From positions 60,387-124,386 of the forward strand of contig JAIXMP010000066.1 of the NCBI GenBank assembly GCA_025677815.1: 64,000 bases of DNA, in the 5' to 3' direction. This stretch comes from Phascolomyces articulosus. Lineage: Eukaryota > Mucoromycota > Mucoromycetes > Mucorales > Lichtheimiaceae. The position numbers and the translations under genes are program-made. The notes under the pieces were generated by a model. That model saw only the letters and a program-made list of their open reading frames with translations. It had not been told where the DNA came from and made no database searches. Of the stretch, positions 61,033 to 64,000 are shown piece by piece (positions within the stretch are counted from its first letter, which is position 1; each line of letters starts with the position of its first letter).

Positions 61033-61178
61033 TATTTAGGAATCAGGAAGTCAAAAAGTACCTGATTCTCACCCTGATTCTTAAGAATAAGTATGGGAAT
61101 TAGGTACATCCTGATTCCTAAATAAAAAGTATTGTTCCGTAAGAATCAGGTACTTTTTGAGTTCCTGATTCCTAAATA
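61033..61178. mobile_element. 146-bp MITE
   Basis: Termini TATTTAGGAATCAGG/CCTGATTCCTAAATA form inverted repeats of about 38 bp that include tcaaaaagtacctgattct. The flanks are CAAATT at 61027-61032 and 61179-61184, a 6-bp direct repeat. Removing the element and one repeat restores ...GTC ACT GCA AAT TAG, i.e. the natural end of the gypsy pol frame. An A/G-rich tract (aaaaagaaattggggg) follows, as expected of a polypurine tract. Confidence 0.85.
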
Positions 61179-61184
61179 CAAATT

Positions 61185-62447
61185 AGTAAAAAGAAATTGG
61201 GGGTATCAACCTAGTTTGTCCACATGCATTGTTTATTTTTACAATGATGTGCATCTGTGAAATATAATTAACCATGTGATAACGAGCATCATTTTATGAT
61301 TGCCTTTCGAGGAATACTATATAGTAACGATTTATGTCTATATTATTTATTACAACCGAATGAAACTGTTCAGGATCGCGTTTTTTTATAGCAAAAATAA
61401 AAAATAGGCATAGCACACAAAAGAATAGTAGTGAAAAAAAATGATTTTATTATTTTAATTTTAGTAAAAAAAACGAAACTACATTAATATTATTTCTATG
61501 GATGGATTATAAAAATGAAATGATCGTGAAAATAATGGATCTAATAAAAGAATCTATCTATAGATAGAAAAGAAATAAATAAATGGGAAGCAAAAGAGAG
61601 TTGAGCGTAATCAAAGGAACTCAACATGGATGGATTTCTTGAATTACAAAACAAAAGGCAACTTGATTTTTAATCTACTGTATGCAATAAATGAGTATGT
61701 TAATGAGTGAGGGAAAATTGCAGTTGTCCATATGATATTGAAGAGGCCATAACGAAAAGAATACCTACAATATATACTACGGCGGTAAGATTGGAAAGTG
61801 ACACCACTGTAATTGTATCTATAAAGAAAAAAAATAAAACGCGTCAGTATGGGAACATAGAAATAATCGCACTGTTTGTAAACAATCAAAGTAAAAGAAA
61901 AAAAAGCAGAATACATAACTTCTGAAGTAGACCAAAGACAGTATTTACATATCAAAATATAAAAATATAATAGAAAACTATGATGGATGATAGGATATCA
62001 ACTCAGTAACTAACAAGTAACAGGAAAGTGGATGGGGATGATTAGACAGAATATTAGAAAGTACTATAAATCCACGTCATCGCCATCATTATGAAAAAGA
62101 AAAGTATTAAGGAGTACTTACTTGTAAAATAATCGATTAAGAAAAGTGCTGTTTTTTTCTAAAAAAAAAAAAAAAAAAAAAAGGAAAGAGAGTAGAAAGC
62201 AATTGAGCTAACATCACGTTTATATACGCATCTGCATACTTATTACCATAAACAATCATCCAATCCGGTTTACATATAAAAGCATCATGTTTATTTTACT
62301 TCGGTTAATCTACTTCGTTTTTTTTTCTTATCCGTCGAAATTCATTCATATTCTTTTGAAAGTAAAAATGAAACCATCTATTAGTCTCTATTAACATCTC
62401 ATTTCTCTCATAAAAATTAATGTTATCATTGTTTACCTCTTTATTAG
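61185..62447. other. intergenic region, possible 3' LTR remains
   Basis: After the purine tract the sequence could include a decayed 3' LTR, but no matching partner is in the window. A poly-A run is at about 62161-62182. No gene is supported. Confidence 0.4.
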
Positions 62448-63463
62448 ATGTCTTCTTCTTCTTCTTCTTCCAACAACAACAACAGCAACGCCACAGGCAA
62501 TCGTCGAGAGCAGCATGCTGATCGCTTGGCATTTAGTGCCATGCGTGAACATCTTCGCCGCATCGAAATGGATCTTTTGTTCGTGCAAGCAGAAAACGCT
62601 GCGATGAAAACCCAGCTGGAGGGTTTGTCAGCAGCAATGGCAAACCAGGTGGTGCAACAAGCACCAGAAACATCGGTGCTCCAACAGCACCCTAATAAAA
62701 AAGATGTGCAGATAGTCATTGTATGGTCATATTTTTTTTAGTTCAATATCTTTTCTCTGTAGATATGTAATAAACTTATTATTCAAAATATATAGAATAA
62801 CATTATTGAGCGACATGGATTGATGGTTCGGGGCGGTGGTGGATATGATTACAACGAAGAGTTTAGAAGGACGCATAATGAGGAGGTGACGAGTATCATC
62901 ATGGCATATTGTAGGGGAAGTACTGCTGGTTGTGTGCTGGATAATAAGGAACTGTGCAAGCAGATCTGTAAGTATTTTTGCGGACAAAGAGATGAGTTCC
63001 GACGCCCAAACGAAGATAAAGTTCGTGTTGCCACAGAAAGAAAACGTTATAAAAGAATGTGGAAAGTTAGTATCAAATTTATGAAAATACCGAATGATAT
63101 AGATATAAAGAATAATTATTTACAGGTAAATGTGTTATCCAGAAACTCCATTCTCGTCAAAAGATTCAGCGATTAAATGCTGAATCATTAAATGAACACT
63201 TTGGTGGTGGAGAGGCGCTCCTCCGTATGGAGTGCATGTCACCGGAAGTATCGGACGACGATTTAACTAGTGTTTTGTGGAAGCAGAAGCCGTCCTTCCA
63301 TAATGCTGAAGTAAATAGGCAAGTCATACTTTTTTTTTGTAGTGGATTAGATTAATGTACTGAAAAACATTTTAATTCAATTATTTAGGTGGACGACTAT
63401 TTTCAGATGTTGGATACGTTAGAGAGTAGGGGAAAAAAAGGAAAAGAGGGTGAAAGCGCATGA
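62448..63463 (+). CDS. unrecognised spliced gene
   Basis: Exons: 62448-62720, 62796 to about 63065, 63126-63310 and 63389-63463 (TGA). Readable parts are a Ser/Asn-rich start, a coiled-coil segment (AMREHLRRIEMDLLFVQAE), GGYDYNEEFRRTHNEEV, a basic segment (RVATERKRYKRMWK), QKLHSRQKIQRLNAESLNEHF, LRMECMSPEVSDDD and VDDYFQMLDTLESR. The intron after RMWK leaves exon 3 out of phase by one base. A GTAAGT donor at 62968 would be in phase but skips the basic segment. Alternative splicing, a sequence error or a decayed gene are all possible. No known domain was recognised. Confidence 0.5.
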
Positions 63464-63656
63464 AAGAATTGATGGTGGTTTAGTTGACATTGATCTTGGT
63501 GAAGAAATTGTAGCTCATTCCCTTAATGGGCAAAATAATTTTTTTTTTTTTTACTTTTTCTACTTTCTCCTCATTATTTATTATTCGCTTCTTTTTTTCC
63601 ATCATCTTTTCATCTCCATATTCTTTTTATTATATATATATTATATTGCACTTCTA
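63464..63656. other. convergent spacer
   Basis: Short T-rich spacer between the converging ends of the unrecognised gene and the transposase-like frame. Confidence 0.5.
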
Positions 63657-64000
63657 TTATACATGCACTATACGTTCGCCTGGAATTATAACAATTTTTG
63701 ATGTGTTGGGGTTGTTTTGCGGTCCATATGCAACGATTGCAATTTGCAAGTAAATCCTGTGAATCGGTAAAATAGAATGCTTTTCGTCATCCATAAATCT
63801 GCTTCTCCATTCCTCGAGACCTTCAACAACAAATCGTTGTTCTCTTGCTTCAGTACGATACCAACGAACATAAGCAAAATAATGCTCCTTGTTATCTTGA
63901 TTATGACGGAAATAAAACTGTACTTGGCCTGACCACGCGATAACACCATCACCAAAACGAGGAAGAAAAAGCACTTGTATATATGATCCACGAGTTGAAC
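63657..64000 (-). CDS. C-terminal part of a Tnp2-related transposon protein (partial, runs off the window)
   Basis: A minus-strand frame enters from beyond 64000 and ends at TAA (63657-63659). It holds VQVLFLPRFGDGVIAWSGQ, VQFYFRHNQDNKEHYFAYV, RWYRTE and HSILPIHRIY. The layout (aromatic strand, YFAYVRWY, then a short helix and ILPIHRIY) parallels the end of the Tnp2 transposase at 53560-53790 (HFFTFV, then IYSPVAIG). It is intact where visible and CG-richer than the elements in the cluster. The family link is by pattern only. Confidence 0.55.
   Translation of the reverse strand, partial: STRGSYIQVLFLPRFGDGVIAWSGQVQFYFRHNQDNKEHYFAYVRWYRTEAREQRFVVEGLEEWRSRFMDDEKHSILPIHRIYLQIAIVAYGPQNNPNTSKIVIIPGERIVHV

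Overview
The window is nuclear DNA of a fungus, most likely a Mucoromycota (Mucorales-like) species. It is AT-rich, genes carry many short GT-AG introns, and the gene set is fungal: a Chs7-type chitin synthase chaperone, a septin, SF3A2, Rix1, Leo1 and a fungal UNC-13/MUN protein. All gene models were spliced by eye; reading phases were checked across every junction given for the recognised genes.

Region 1 (about 0.65-26 kb) is a dense housekeeping block: SF3A2 (-) and RIX1 (+) head to head; a 13-exon C2/MUN protein (-) head to head with the AP-3 sigma adaptin (+); a septin (-); CSTF2/Rna15 (-) head to head with SAC3 (+); a universal stress protein (-); CHS7 (+); and a protein joining a GATA zinc finger to an ASH1-type AWS-SET-post-SET methyltransferase (+). 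Much of the block serves mRNA and rRNA maturation: splicing, 3' cleavage, mRNA export and ribosome assembly.

Region 2 (about 26-37 kb) is sparser. It holds elongin C (+), LEO1 (-), two unrecognised small genes, a 5'-truncated LINE insertion with a 15-bp target-site duplication, an older LINE endonuclease fragment and a pair of inverted hairpin repeats.

Region 3 (about 37.2-61.2 kb) is a nested transposon cluster. It has three copies of one LTR family, two Ty3/gypsy relics, a Tnp2-type (CACTA-like) transposase with accessory genes, a partial second copy of that element flanked by inverted 0.7-kb TIR elements, and a 146-bp MITE. Its coding frames are long and free of indels but broken by stops that are nearly all TAA/TAG. 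The two copies of the CACTA segment differ mainly by C-to-T and G-to-A changes, which points to RIP-like or methylation-linked mutation.

Region 4 (61.2-64 kb) holds an unrecognised spliced gene and the C-terminal end of another transposase-like gene running off the window.
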